Positions 12,001-28,330 of a stretch of 64,000 nt of DNA are shown one piece after another. Source of the stretch: Phalacrocorax aristotelis (taxonomy: Eukaryota; Chordata; Aves; Suliformes; Phalacrocoracidae); the NCBI RefSeq assembly GCF_949628215.1, contig NC_134288.1, positions 2,170,001 through 2,234,000 on the forward strand, written 5' to 3'. The notes beneath the pieces were generated by a model, which worked only from the letters and a program-made list of their open reading frames with translations, did not search any database and was not told the origin of the DNA. The first letter of the stretch is position 1. Each line of letters begins with the position of its first letter. Position numbers and translations under genes: made by a program.

Positions 12001-14270
12001 TATACTTCTAAAAAGCACATAAGGCGCAGGCACTGACACTTCTTTGGAGAAGCAGGCACTGCGCGTGTGGAGATACCTGCATCCAGATACTCTGTCACTG
12101 GATGCGCTCAGCACATGTACAGTGGAGAGCTGTTCTGCAGGTGCGATTTCTGGTCCAGAACCAGGGCGGTCCCCAGTGCCTCGGGCCCAGGCGGCTCTGC
12201 TCGCCTCATCAGATGTGCGCTTGCTAGTAACAAGCCAGACCAGGCAGAGACGGAACCAGGCAACTGTCTCTCCTTTCCCTTCCTAGACACTCCCTTCACC
12301 CAGCAAATGCATTTCTAGTGCCATGTGTCCCTTTCCCGACCCCTCTCTCTTCTGCGCTGCTTTGTTTCTTACTCACTTGGGGATTTTTTCAACCTGACGT
12401 TGCATTTGGGAGTGGGTTTGTCTGATCGTCTCATTACAGGAGGACCGACTCACTTGTTTGCTTTTGTTTGTTACTGCTTGACCTCCAGCGCTCAGGATAG
12501 GTCCCAAGCTCAGCTCTTTGCATAGAGAAAAACAGGCCAGAAAGTGCAGGACTGCTTGTGCTCTTCACGCTCCATACAGCCCCTAGCTGAGCAGACTTGT
12601 TTTCATCCATTTCTAGGGTACTGGGTGGGGATATTCTCCTGAGAAAAGGCAGTGATGTAAACACCAGCTGAGGTCTCAGAGCTCAGAGGATGCATGGACA
12701 GTGCTTTTGTCATGAAGAATTTATTCTTCCCTGTTGGAAGGGGGAAAGAAATTCCTTATACTGAGAGGCAGAGATGCTGAAATGAGTGTCATCACCTGTG
12801 ACAGAGCAGCTTTTATGGGCTATGGGGAAAGTACAGAAGTGCAGATCTTTCGGGAAAGGCAGTTATTTAAGGCTCTGATCCTGAAGATCACCCACTTGCA
12901 GGGAAGCCCTTAAGAACAGACTTAGTTTTCCTTCTTACCCTTGAACTTCAGTACAGGCTTACATACTGCCTTCAACTTAGCACAGGATGCTTTAGCAAGA
13001 TCTAATCGAGTTGTTTCCAGTGAGTCTTAGGGTGCAGCTCTCCTACTCCATAGGTGCCAGCACAGACAATTTCAGAAGAATGCTCCTATCCAAGGTTTTT
13101 AAAATTTGGGCCAGTGAATCATTATACTCTTATGAGAACAGGAGTGGAAAATAACGCAATATAGCTGTAGCGGGGAGAGGACCTTTATGATCAGACATTA
13201 TAACCTGCAGTGATTTCAGAAAAGACACAAATGACTTAAACAAATGGATCTTTTCATACTTCTAAGTTTTTGGTAGAAGAAGCCATCCTTTCGGTCTGTG
13301 TATACAACACTCAGTGCAATGGTACTGCTGTCCATGGGAGAGGCTCAGAGACAGTTACATTTTGGCAATAAACAGCTATACTACTTTTCCCACTGACCTG
13401 CTTCGGAGAAAGCACTGGTACTTCAGAGCCTTTTCTCTAAACAGAACAGCTGAAAGTTGAAGACCGTGAGTGTGAGATACACCCTAACTCTTCCAGGAGA
13501 GCTTTTATTTCAGTAGGCTCAGGGCAAGATACCACATACTTTGTGCTGTTCCCCTCTGTGCCAAGCTATTCAGGATGAAAAAAAAAGCACCTTTTGAATT
13601 CTCTACACAGAGCTGATAAACACTACAGCCTGGCTAATGGTCAAACTTACCCTCAAGTCAAAATACCTCCTGGTGATATAGAATGAAAAAACTACAGAGG
13701 ACTGTAAATTAGTGACTTATCTGCGTAAGCCTTCCTAAAAGCAGACAGAAAATACTCAATGAACTCATGAAATCTTCCAAGCACCATCCACTATAATGAA
13801 AGAAAAAAAGAGGTTACTCATCATCTGTTGTACTATACAGATCAAGCTTTCATTTAATGAGAAAAAAAATGAGACTCAAGAGATTCCTCCCCCCCAACTC
13901 AGACTCAGCAGTTCCTTTGTTACAGATTAACTCAGGGCAATGTCCCAAAAATTGAAGGCAATCGTGTTATCTTTGGTGTGTTGCATTGCTGACATCAATG
14001 CTCACAGTATTGAAGCTGTAGGTGAACGAGCTGCTTTCCATGCAGCTGGGAAAAATCCAGCAGTAGGGAGTAAACGCAGCCTTTTCACCTTGAAGTTGTG
14101 GAGTACACAATACAAAAATATCACATGCATTTCAATAGAATATATACTTTCTATCAAACATACAAATTGTAGCATACACTACAAAACGGTGTTACTGAAA
14201 GAGCGGTTTTATTAATGTATTGGGAGGGTTTTTCTAAATCAGAACTTATATTAAGAGACACCAGGACACA
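9039..14270. other. Intergenic sequence upstream of SRSF6
   Basis: No gene, RNA or named repeat family could be supported here. The composition is ordinary, shifting to AT-rich at 12,700-14,250 just before the SRSF6 CpG island. Open frames are short and lack domain signatures. Confidence 0.5.
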
Positions 14271-14600
14271 GGGCTTGGCACCTTTGGGCTAGCGCTAGTG
14301 AACGCTCCAGCAGCTCCACAGAGAAAGGCCTCCGGCCTCCCTGGCCCGTGAGGGCCCAGCCGGGCGCGCAAGGGCCGCTCCTGCCCTCCCATCCGTACAG
14401 CTGGCTGCAGCGGGCCCGCCCGGAGCCGACCAACAAAGGCGGACCGGGCTGAGGGGACTCTTGCAGCCACGGTGCCGTGAAGAGCAGCCGCCTCAGCGGG
14501 ACGAAGCGGGAGGGGCGTGGGACGGCACAGCAACAGCGTAGCGCACAGAGCTGGCGAGCCCGACCCTGGGCCGCCCCCTCACGCCCGGGTAGGCGCTCGT

Positions 14601-14708
14601 GCGCATGCGCCAGCGCAGCCACCCCCCCCGGAGCCCGCCAGCGTTACGCGCATGCGCAGGGTGGGCCGACGCCTCGCGAGTACGGCCACGGAACCTCCGC
14701 GCATGCGC
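14601..14708. promoter_or_regulatory. Three NRF1 palindromes
   Basis: GCGCATGCGC occurs at 14,601-14,610, 14,648-14,657 and 14,699-14,708, all exact and spaced 47 and 51 bp apart (start to start). This is the consensus for nuclear respiratory factor 1, a methylation-sensitive activator of CpG-island promoters. Confidence 0.7.
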
Positions 14709-14750
14709 GCGGCCACGCTCCCTTCTCCCCGCCTCGCCACCAGAGCGTGA

Positions 14751-14758
14751 TGACGTCA
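14751..14758. promoter_or_regulatory. cAMP-response element (CRE)
   Basis: A perfect TGACGTCA palindrome about 70 bp upstream of the TATA box, the usual position for a working CREB/ATF site. Confidence 0.65.
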
Positions 14759-14824
14759 ACGCCCCGCGTCCCCACTCCCCTCCCGGCCCGCGCCGTGACG
14801 CCAGCGCCGGTCCCCGCCCCCCAC

Positions 14825-14831
14825 TATAAAA
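14825..14831 (+). promoter_or_regulatory. SRSF6: TATA box of SRSF6
   Basis: TATAAAA within a GC-rich island, 219 bp upstream of the start codon. It predicts transcription starting about 25-30 bp downstream, near 14,855. Confidence 0.65.
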
Positions 14832-15043
14832 GAGGCGGCGGGCGGCAGGCGCCATTGTGCTGCGGAGCGGGCCGCGGCTGTGGCAGTGTGTGGGCCTGGC
14901 AGCACCGCTCCCCGAGCCCCTCGCGCCGCCTTGCTTGCTCTCCTCTCTTTCCTTTTCCTCTTCTCCTCTCTCTTTCCCTCCTCTCTCTCCCCTTTCTCCT
15001 CCTCGTCCTCCTCTCTCCCCCTCCCCCCCCCCCCGCCGCGGAA

Positions 15044-18551
<3,508 letters not shown>

Positions 18552-18854
18552 GACTAGAACTCTCCTCTTACATTGCACACTATTACGGAACATTTTCCTA
18601 CTTGTCAGGCCATTAGTGTTACGTTAGTACTTCAGAAGTTGGGTTTTTTTCTCTTGCAGGAGTGAATGGCCTAAGAACTAAGTAATGAGCGTAAAGGTTT
18701 AATTTGTATCCCAAATATGAAAATGAGATCGGATGGTGGTACAAAGCAGGAAAAGTCCCCCTTTTGTAGAAATACAGCTAAAAGTTTTGATTTTATAGTA
18801 TTTCCGCAGGAGTAACTTAAGTACTCTTAAGTGCAAAGTGGTTTTTATATTAAA

Positions 18855-18860
18855 AATAAA
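18855..18860 (+). terminator. SRSF6: Proximal poly(A) signal of SRSF6
   Basis: AATAAA 304 nt after the stop codon, followed within about 45-60 nt by long T-runs (18,890-18,922) that suit a U-rich downstream element. Further AATAAA motifs lie at 19,169, 19,385 and 23,801, so longer 3'UTR forms are possible. Confidence 0.6.
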
Positions 18861-21800
18861 CTGAACATAAACATGCTTAAATCTGGGCTTTTTTGAAAGT
18901 ATCATTTTTTCCTTTTTTTTGATGGTTTTAGAACTATGGGTATCATTAGCTTAATAGGTTGCAGCTTGCTACCAAAGGCAGGATTGCCTTGCTGGGCAGG
19001 TCAGATGATTGCCTGGTTTATCTGTGGAAGTGGGCTGCAAACTATATAAACCAGTAACAATACTAGGAAGGTTTTTTAGACCAGCAATAAACTCAAGTTG
19101 AAGCATTTCTGTTGTATCTTAACTTGCCAAAAGGGCGTTCTCCCCTGTACTGTGACTGTATTAAAGGTAATAAAGGTACTCTTGGAACCTGTATCATACA
19201 GTATTGCTGAAAAATCCTATGTTTCAAATTTGAAAGAATGAAAGCTTTCTGACTTTTTTTTGCTTGAATATCAAGTGTCACTCAGTTGTCAGACACTAAC
19301 GTGTCTCTTGGATGCGGTCCAAGTCACTAGTATGTTGTATGGTTTGTCAGCCTCTAAATACCTATTGGATATGAAAAGTAGGTAAATAAAAGTCTTTCCT
19401 CCCTTTTGACTCACTTATGTTAACATTTTACTTCAGACTGGGAGAACTATAATCCTGTTGTGTGTAAGTCTGAACTTTGTTGGAAATGTAATCTCTTTGA
19501 GCTAGAGTTCTAGTCTTAACAAAGGCTTTGCTAAACCACAGTTGCCAATTCACTTAAATTGTGGAATAGGACTCATCCCAAAAATTCCCCTTTATAGTTG
19601 AATTGATTTTTTGTAACATGCAATAGCAAACATTAGAACTGCCTTGTACTCTTTATACAATGTGTAGTTTGACTTGTACAAAATTAAATTGGTGACTCAA
19701 ACTCTTGTGTTTATTGCAGTGTAATGGGATTCTTTTTATGCCTTTCATGCTGAGGAAGTCACTGTTTTCCCTACTTACCTCTTGCTGGAGTAAATTCTTT
19801 GTTTTAGTAGGAGACATGGGAGCTCTTGAAATGTGCTTGAGGCCACATGGCCAGCTAAGCACCCTTTCTTCAAGTGTACATTGTCCTTCGAGTGTGAATG
19901 CAGAAGCAGCACCTCTGAAGGATCAGAGTTGTCCACATCTGTTCAGACGGTTTGGGTCAGGCACAAGGAGCATGTCAGGTGCACGTTCAAATGCGACTTG
20001 CTGCCGACTTCTCTTTCCTGGATTTGCTTTATGATCTAAACAGTTCTCGTGAAAATTAAGGTTCAGTTTTTTACTGTTTCTTGATCATACCTAGAAAGCT
20101 TGAGCTTTTGCCTGTTGCGTGTGAGTATCTGTGCTGGTACAAGAAAGGATCCCAGGATGGGGAAAGTTAGTTTCCTCATGGGACCTGAACGGATGATGCG
20201 ATTGTGTGGCTTGTGTTGCCGTAAAATGGGCTTACTGGTGTTTTTCCATGCTGTTTCTATCCCAAGCATCAAAAAAGCTGTATTTGAGCTGCTCCGTGTA
20301 ACCATGGAGCCTTAGAGGTGTTTCTGGCATGACCAAAACCACCCTTCTGCAGAGTGCATTTAGTGCTAAAGTTTTGTTCTCTGCACTCGGAACGAGGTGA
20401 CTCCTGTGTTTAGGTCATTTGTGATACATATTTTTTTTTAATGGGCAGCTGTTCTAGTTAAGCTCTATTATCGTGTAATGACTAGAAAAATGACATGCTG
20501 AAGTTGTGATCGCTACAGGTAATACCTTCTCTATGTTGGATTTCAAATGTGAGGGGAACACTGGGAGCTTTGTACGGACATCAGACTGTGCAAGAATAGT
20601 TTAATGCAGGTTTACAGCTCCAAGCTACGCCTTGGAAATATTTACCTCCCTTAAACTTGTTGACACAAAAGCATTGTGCCCCTTTGATTTTATATATCAT
20701 GGAGTAGGTCAGACCTCATGGAGAGCTGCTCTTCGGTGAGCCTCCAGGGGTTATCAGCAAAATATGTGTCACCTTCCTCAAAACAAGAATTGAGCTGGCA
20801 GTTCAGTAGATTAAAAGGTATATATGTGTATTTTCAGTATCCTCTATGTGTCTTTGTGGTAATAAAACAAGATGTTAATAATTCCCTTTTTGCGCATCCT
20901 TGTACATACTCATAATGGCTTGTTTCTAAAACTGATTTCCAGTGCCAGCATGAGAACGTCTTGGCCTTAGAGCAGCTGTTAGCCCCCCCAGTCTTGGTTA
21001 ATGATGATTTTTACCAACTATATTCTTAGCTTTCTGAATTGAGGTTGTTATGACAATGGGTATGTTTGAAGTCATCTTTATTCATGAATTACAGGGAGGG
21101 CATAAACTGGGTTTAACCCACTTGCCTGTAACTCCTTTAAATATTGAAGATTTTTTTTTTTTCTGTTACTGGCCCCACATGCGATGTCTCTCTTGGCTGC
21201 TACACAAAAGAGAAATGGCCCTTTACTGTGCAAATGAAGCAGGAATTGCTTGGCATGACTTACATCCTTCTGGACTTGTTTCCTCTGGAAAGCTAGTAGG
21301 ATTTCAGTAGTGCCGGATACTGAGCCAGTGCAATTAAGCACAAGGCTTGTGGTAACTCTTCAAAGAACCCACCAACAAAATCCAAACACTGTAATCCCTC
21401 TCGTCTGTGAGCACCATTTTTTGTAGGAGTGGAAGACACCGCCTGGTGTGTATTTGTGATCACAAGTGTGATTTTTTCTGAGATCTCTTGTGGATGTTGA
21501 AAAAGTGGTTTGGATAAAGGTCTTCATAGGAGAGTAGAAGTCGCGTGCTTGCTGCGCTTTGTAGCTGTAGCATGTGCTTTGCACTGGCCTGCAGTAGTAG
21601 CAATAGTCGATGGCAAAACCTTCTGGTGTTGCTCATATCTTGGCTTTTAACCTAACTGTGGAGCCATCTTTTCAGGGATGTGCTTTAGTGTGAGGCATCC
21701 TGACTTCCCCCCCCCGCCCCCGTATTTGGGATAACTGATACAAATTTGTTCTTAAAAAAGAAACTCCTCATCTGGTGTGGAGTGCAGGATTGACTTAAAA

Positions 21801-24800
21801 TGTTCATGTCCTATAGCAAATTGTGAAGGAGAAATCAATGCTCTACTCTAAAAAAAAAAAAAAAAAAGTGAAACTTAGAATCTGGGGCTGTATTTGAGCC
21901 TGTTCCTAGCCTTTTCCTGTATTTAAAGAAGTGTCCCTCCCTGTAATTTGGTGTTTGACATAAGTGCAAGTTCCATCCTTAAATCAGCAATTCATATGAT
22001 GTAAAATATCTGCTTTAAAGTTGATGAAAACACCTTTCCCCGTTACTGTGTCTCACTTAAACCCCAGCAGATAGCAGGAAAGCTTTTCTGCTTGACGTAG
22101 GTGGTGAGTCAGAGTGCCCTTTGTGGAGCCACCTGCAGCCTTGGAAGCGAATCGAAATCTGCCTTGCGCTGTCCCCCTGGACAGCAGCGATGCTGGCTAT
22201 CACACACAAATGGGGAAATCTGGTATTAAACAAAATCCATTCTTGCTCAGAGTTTCTCTGACCAATGGGGGATACGTGTGCTTTGAACTTCATCTCTTTG
22301 CTTGTGTCAGGAGGTAATCAAAGAGAATTCTTTTTCCTAGCTCAAAAAGGTGTTTTCTTCCATGCTTTGGCTTCTGGCTCAGTGCTTTGATGGAGAAGAG
22401 AACAATCCCTAGTGTACCTGGTCTGGTGAGGAAGCAAGCTGCAAAATGTGATTATTCCTGATCTAGGCAGGTGACTGACTCCAGTCCTGAAGCATGAAAT
22501 GAGGTAGTGCCTCCTGGTTTGGGGACTACAGTGAGCATCTAGCTGGCAAGGAAAGTAATCTGATTGTCCCCAAAGCCAATGAAGGGGGCAGATGATGAGA
22601 GGTTTGTACTTTCTCTTTGATGCCAAGGCCCAGAAAGGCTTACCTCAGCCTTTACATCCACAACATGGGATTTTCAGAAGCTGGTAATGCTACTATTGGA
22701 GTCCATGCAAGTGCTTCTGCTTCAGCAAGTCCCTGTGCTGTCACAAAAAAGAATGCAGCATGCTTTAATAGGCAGACATATAGGCCTGTTCTGTGCCAAG
22801 TGTTCAGAAACCATTGCTTAAAAAAGAGCAGGAGATGGACTAAGAACAAGAGGATTTAAAACCTGCTGTCACAAAACATGCCCTGTGAAATGGCCAATTA
22901 CATCACTACAAGAAAACAGGCACAGTGTATTGGCTTGCTGTAAGGAAGAGCACAACTTTTGTGTCTGAGGTACACCAGAAGAAATACCTCACCTAGCAAT
23001 ATTACTATGCTTAGAGTGTAACTGCGAGTGGCTAGAATAAGCGACACTCCTTTTTCCTACTGTAACATTCCTACCTCTAAATTTTGTGGTTTTAGAGTCC
23101 ATTTACTCCTGCCCTAAACAAGATTGTAACTGCCTTTGCATGAGCAATGTGGAGGGGCATTTAAGGTGTCATTGCTGGATTTATTATTCACATGTGGAAT
23201 AACCTGAACTGTTTCCGATTCCTACTTAAATCTAGTTCGGGTTGGCATTGTAACATCTGCATAGCATCCACAGAGCAGTTACCTAAGTCAAAGAGCAAAA
23301 GCTGGGAAAGTAGGAATTTGGCTCAGAAGCCTGGAAATCCAGAAAATTTCATTGAGCTGGTGTTCGGTATGTCCTTGAGAGATGATGCAAAACACTGCGA
23401 TGATTTGAAAAATGCATAGTTAAAATGTTGATCAGGAGGTAAAGTTCCTGTGACACAATTAGCAGATCTTTGCCGTGTTTGTTTTGCTCTTTGTAATGTC
23501 TGTTTGATGTGAATAGGAATGCCTTCCTTCAAAAGGTGAAAAGCAAAACATACAAATACTGCTTTGCATGGTGGCAGCTATTAACTGTTCAAGAATGTTA
23601 ACTCTCTGTTCTTGGGATCATAACGGTATCTGTTAACATTGTGATCAGTGCTTTCCCCCCGTGTTTTGTTTTGTGGTTAGGTGGAAAGAATCAAATAGCA
23701 GAATGTGGGCTCTTAACTCTCAAAGCTTCTTCACACATTACTATTTTTTTGAAATGTGTATGTTGATGCTGGAGGGGAAGTTTCAGTTGTTTCATAATCC
23801 AATAAAAGTTTAAATAAACAAACTGCTCTGAAGTGGCTCATAGACTTCCACCCTTTTAGCTACATCTGTCAATAACATGTCCAAGTTGGTTGGATGAGCG
23901 TAGCTGCACTCCTGTGTAAGAAGGAATGGACCACAGCAGCTGGTGTGATCCATACCACTGGAAAAGTAGAGGCAATAGGAAGATGTCTACAGGTAACGCG
24001 TGCTTCGGGGTGTACTTCACAACAGTTTGTATGAATACCCGAGGTTTGGATGTGATGCTGGGTGATTCTCTGACTCAAGGGCTACATCCTCTTCCTCCTG
24101 TTCACAGGAAGTGACTTCTGCAGGGTGGACTACTTTAATTTAGAATATCTCAAATAGTAATTTTTAAAAATTAAGTTTTTTTCATTTTAAAAGCAAAAAC
24201 CTAAGTTTTGATCCAATGTTTTGCCTTTGGGCAAGAACTGGGGGCAGTGATCTGTCCAAAATCCTAAAAATAGTGAAGGGAGACCTCTGTGGGTGACACC
24301 ACGGTTGGAGGTGACTGGAAGATGCAGCCTGTGCTGTCATGTAGATGGAGTTGTGGGGGGAATTACTTGTGCAAATTTATTACTGGAGCATGCAGCTCCC
24401 GGAACAGGATTATCCTGTAAATGTGAATAAGAACAGTTAGTGCCATTAAGGCAGTAGGTGTTAAATAGATCACATCTTATCTTCTTGCTGTAATCACACC
24501 CAGTCTATATGCTAGTCGAAGAGCAATGTTTCTCCTAGAACTGGGTCAAGTCCAAAAAGCTTTCCCATGCAGTGTTTGTATTCCTTGTTCTGCTCAGTGT
24601 CAGCTGTCAGCATCCTCGCTCAGCACCAACATGAGAGAAAAATAATACAGCAAATAGTCTCTTGCGATCACAGTGGCACAACAGCGATGCTGTACAGTCA
24701 ACCTGGGGGGGGCAATGGTGGGGTGCAACAGCTACCCTGGGGTGGCATCTCCTGTTCTGCTCGGCGCTCTGGCACAAGCATGCCACTTAGTGCGGAGCAG

Positions 24801-25405
24801 GTGCTGACAGTAACTGGGGAGACAGGAGAAAACATTTTGAAAGAGGCTCTCTGCTTACCTCGTCTGGGTCTATTTGCTGACAACTGAAAATTGTTGCTCT
24901 GTGAGCTGACAGTGCAATCCACCATTTGCCATAATATAGGTGTCACCTAGGCACGTTTGACAATCCAGAGCAGATTGGTTTTTAGTTCTTCATACACAAA
25001 AGCCCCCAGAGAGCATGAAACTGAGGCAGAGAATTGCAGTGAACTGCCTAGTGGGAACAAAAGCTACGAATGCCAGGTTGCACTTCAAACTTACTCCTGT
25101 TGCTTCATGTTTTGTAAAGTCTATCAGGCTTTTGCGTCAAACGAGCGTGGGACATGACTGTGGGTGAGGACAAAGGGAACTGCACAACCACCTGCAGATG
25201 CTACCATCCGGTGAACAGCAGAACGTGTGGGACTGAATCCTGGCCTAACGTCTCCCAGAGCATCTCCTGTTAAGCACAGCCCTGATGCAGTCTGCACTAG
25301 TTAGGCCTGCTGGTATTAATGGCATAGCGGAATCTGATAAGCCATGTCTCAATAAATAAAATTGTAATAGCATTACTAAAAGCTAAGTTTAAATAAACAA
25401 AAGTC
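18861..25405. other. SRSF6 downstream region: alternative 3'UTR and intergenic DNA
   Basis: No gene can be supported. The stretch is AT-rich, with extra AATAAA hexamers (19,169-19,174; 19,385-19,390; 23,801-23,806), an A-run at about 21,850-21,867 and a C-run at about 21,708-21,720. The hexamer at 23,801 is followed closely by a second one and could end a very long SRSF6 3'UTR, but nothing in the sequence proves transcription. Confidence 0.45.
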
Positions 25406-26115
25406 CATAGAATCACAGAATGTCTCAAGTTGGAAGGAACCCATAAGGATCATCAAGTCCAACTCCTCGCAGGACTACCTAAAACTAAACCATATGACTA
25501 AAAGCGTCATCCAGACGCTCCTTGAACTCTGACAGGCTTGGTGCCATGACCACTTCCCGGGGGAGCCTGTTCCAGGGACCGACCACCCTCTAGTGAAGAA
25601 CCTTTTCCTCATGTCCAGCCTGAACTTCCCCTGACACAGCTTCATCCCATTTCCTTGTATCCTATCGCTGGTCACCAGAGAGAGGAGATCAGCACCTCCC
25701 CCTCCGCTGCCCCCCTCGAGGAAGGTGTAGCCTGCGATGAGGGCACCCCTCAGCCTTCTCTTCTCCAAGCTGAACAAGCCAAGTGACCTCAGCTGCTCCT
25801 TGTAAGTCTTGCCCTTGAGACCTTTCACCATCTTGGTCGCCCTCCTCTGGAGACGCTCTCATAGTTTGATGTCCTGTGTATACTGAGGCGCCCAAAAGCA
25901 CGCATAGTGCTCGAGGTGGGGCCACACCAGTGCAGTGTTGGGTGGGCCAATCCCCCCTCCCTCAGCCGGCTCGCTGTGCTGTGCCTGATGCACCCCAGGA
26001 CACAGCTGGCCCTTTGGGCTGCCAGTGCACACCATTGATTCAACTTGCCATCAACCCAAACCCCCAGATCTGCTTCCATGGGGCTGCTCTCCAGCCTCTC
26101 ATCCTCCAGTTTGGA
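25406..26115 (-). mobile_element. CR1 LINE fragment (3' end, minus strand)
   Basis: On the minus strand the element ends ATTCTGTGATTCTATG at 25,406, the CR1 tail. It carries the 3' end of the reverse-transcriptase ORF, including a 118-codon open frame (25,831-25,475) with the typical CR1 text around KRRLRGALIA. It is truncated at its 5' end near 26,115. It is very similar (I estimate about 96-97% by eye) to 35,961-36,663, so both belong to one subfamily. Confidence 0.85.
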
Positions 26116-27290
26116 TGTGTAAGTTAAGAAGTTTTACAACAGAGGTTGTGGATATGGAATTTGAGGCACCAGAGGGAGAAATGGTTGGGTATTACATCAG
26201 CCAGAGGGCTTGCTGGGAAGCCAGGGATGCCTTGTTTTTACCTAAAGTAGCTGTTTCCCGGGAATTCATTCTTAATTCATGATTTTTTCATGGCAAGCAT
26301 AGCCAGGAATGGGGAAGTAACGGGAGAAGGTGAATATTGGGTTGCTTTCCAAGTGATGGGGTTTCACTCTGCTTCCGATTCAAATCTTTTTGAACCTCCC
26401 ACTGCAGCATAAAAGGATTTATATGGGAAGACCTTTTTCTATATTGTGCCACTGAAGGTCTATTTGAAAAGGGAGAAGGCGGCAGTAGCAGCAAAGCAAA
26501 TACTTGTTACTTACTTCCTGATTTTCAGGATCTAATTGCTTCATCAGAGTCTCAGACTTCATCTTTTTTAATGCATTAAAATTTGTGGAGAGCAAAACTC
26601 AAGGTGATAAAAAGCTAGCAGATCCTCACACTAGAAAAAAAGAGCTTGTTCGCGCACTGCCTGAAGTGAGCAAGAACACGCCTTGCCCTGGGTTCGGTAA
26701 GACAGGAGCTGGCTAGCAGGGGAGCAGGCGGTTGCCTCTCCCCGGCCAGTAAAATGTGTGAGTGCCCTTCTCAGCGGCTTTTTGTGCAGTTTGGTCCTGG
26801 TGCTTCCAGTCTCAGTTCCTTCCACTACCACCTTCTGCGGACAAGTGGGACAGCCATCACGTAAATGTCTAAAAGGCACACTTCTTGTGTGGCCATAAAA
26901 TACTACAGGGCGGCAGGCAAGCTGCCCTGGTTTTTGACCAGAGCACTTAGGAAGCACTACTCAGCACCGTGCAAGAGCAAGCCCTGCATCTCCTCCAGCG
27001 AACGTTCGAGTGATCCATTTGCTTCCCAGTAACCGTGGGGATTTCCTGTTAATGTTCTCCGATTATTCTTTGGGCCTGTGGTAGGACCGCTGAGGAGGAG
27101 AGGCTTCCTCAGCTCTGCTGGGGCCTGCCTGCATCCGGCAAGGCCTGGGGAACTGGTTTGGTCTCCAGGGCCTCTTGGCTGCTAATGTGAGGAGGACACG
27201 CTGTGGGCAGCAATGGGGTGCAACTGCTCTCGCAGGGGAGTTAGGTGAATATTACTGACTTAGAGAAAAAGCTGGCTTTCAAGCCCCCCG
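26116..27290. other. Intergenic stretch before the second CpG island
   Basis: I see no gene or named repeat here. The open frames are short. GC content rises toward 27,300. Confidence 0.45.
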
Positions 27291-27299
27291 TCGCATCTA

Positions 27300-28330
27300 A
27301 CCCAGGAGAGAACAGCTGAAACCGGTGCGCGGGCTGCCTCGCAGCCCAGGTCCGAGGCGAGGGCGGGGGGCGCAGGGACCCCCGGGGTCCGCCGCGAGGT
27401 GACCAGCGCCAGGACCCTCCGCGCCGCGGGGCCTCCGCCATGGGGAGGGACGGAGGGGCGAGGGGTGGCGGCCTCGGGGCTCCCCTCCCGGGCTGGGGGC
27501 GCTCCGCGGCCCGGCCCCTGCCATGGCGGACGCCCCCCCGGCAGCTCCCCGAAATCTTGCGGCGGGATTAACCACCGCCACTGCGGCGTGGAGGAACCCG
27601 CGGGTTGCCATGGCGACGGCGCTCATTAAGTGCATGCATTCCCACCCTGCCCGATTACCGCCCCCTCCTCCCGCACACACTCACGCACACGCACTCCCGC
27701 ACAAGCGGCCCGGCCCCGCGCCCCTCCCGCCGCGGGCTCCACCGCCCGCCGCGGCCCTGCTCGCAGCCCCGCCAGCCCCGGGCCGGGCCGGGCCGTGCGG
27801 GCCCGAACGCGGCTCTGCGCCGCGCAGGCCGGGCCGTGCAGCCCCCGCCGCGGCTCGGAGGAGCGCCCTGCCCAGGCCCCGGCCGCCGGACCCCGCCGTG
27901 GAGGTAAGGAGCGTGGCCGGGCACGGCCCAGCCCGTGGACCGCTCCCCCGGCCAGGCCCGGCCCGGCCGCCTTCGGGTCTCCCCGCGGGCGAGGGCCCGG
28001 CCGGGTGAGCGGGCCCGCGGCCTGCCGGGGCTGGGATGGCGGGGCCAGGCCCGCTCCGCGCCGCCCCCTGCAGCCAGGGCGGCCCCGGGCCGGGCGGGGG
28101 AGGGACGCTGCGCGGTTGCCGCCGTGTCTCGGCAGCGGCCCCGAGCGGGCGGGGCGGCCCAGGCCCAGGCCCAGGCCCGGCGGCGTCGCCGCGCCCGGGC
28201 CGAGGCGGGCGGCGGGGGGACGACGGGGCCTGGGGCCGTGGCTCGGCGGGGGCGGCCGGGAGCGGAGTGGGCCGGGGTTCCTGTCCCGCTCCCCGACGGC
28301 CGCCCAGGCGTGGGCCCTCAGGGCTGTAAC
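27300..28330 (+). promoter_or_regulatory. L3MBTL1: CpG island, probable L3MBTL1 promoter and 5' leader exon
   Basis: About 1 kb of very GC- and CpG-rich sequence stands alone between SRSF6 and the first L3MBTL1 coding exon. It contains a consensus donor GAG|GTAAGG at 27,903/27,904, suggesting that a leader exon ends at 27,903. A near-perfect RFX X-box lies at 27,604-27,617. No other gene start fits this island, so assigning it to L3MBTL1 follows from position and strand. The human L3MBTL1 5' region also has a CpG island and is imprinted; birds are not known to imprint. Confidence 0.6.
27604..27617. promoter_or_regulatory. RFX/X-box-like site
   Basis: GTTGCCATGGCGAC is an inverted-repeat X-box with one mismatch from GTNRCC-N(0-3)-RGYAAC. 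It lies in the CpG island about 290 bp before the putative leader-exon donor. Confidence 0.4.

Noticed and set aside
25475-26079. Minus-strand open frames that look like a conserved protein
   Set aside because: They are the 3' end of the CR1 reverse-transcriptase ORF, repeated almost identically at 36.0 kb; not a host gene.
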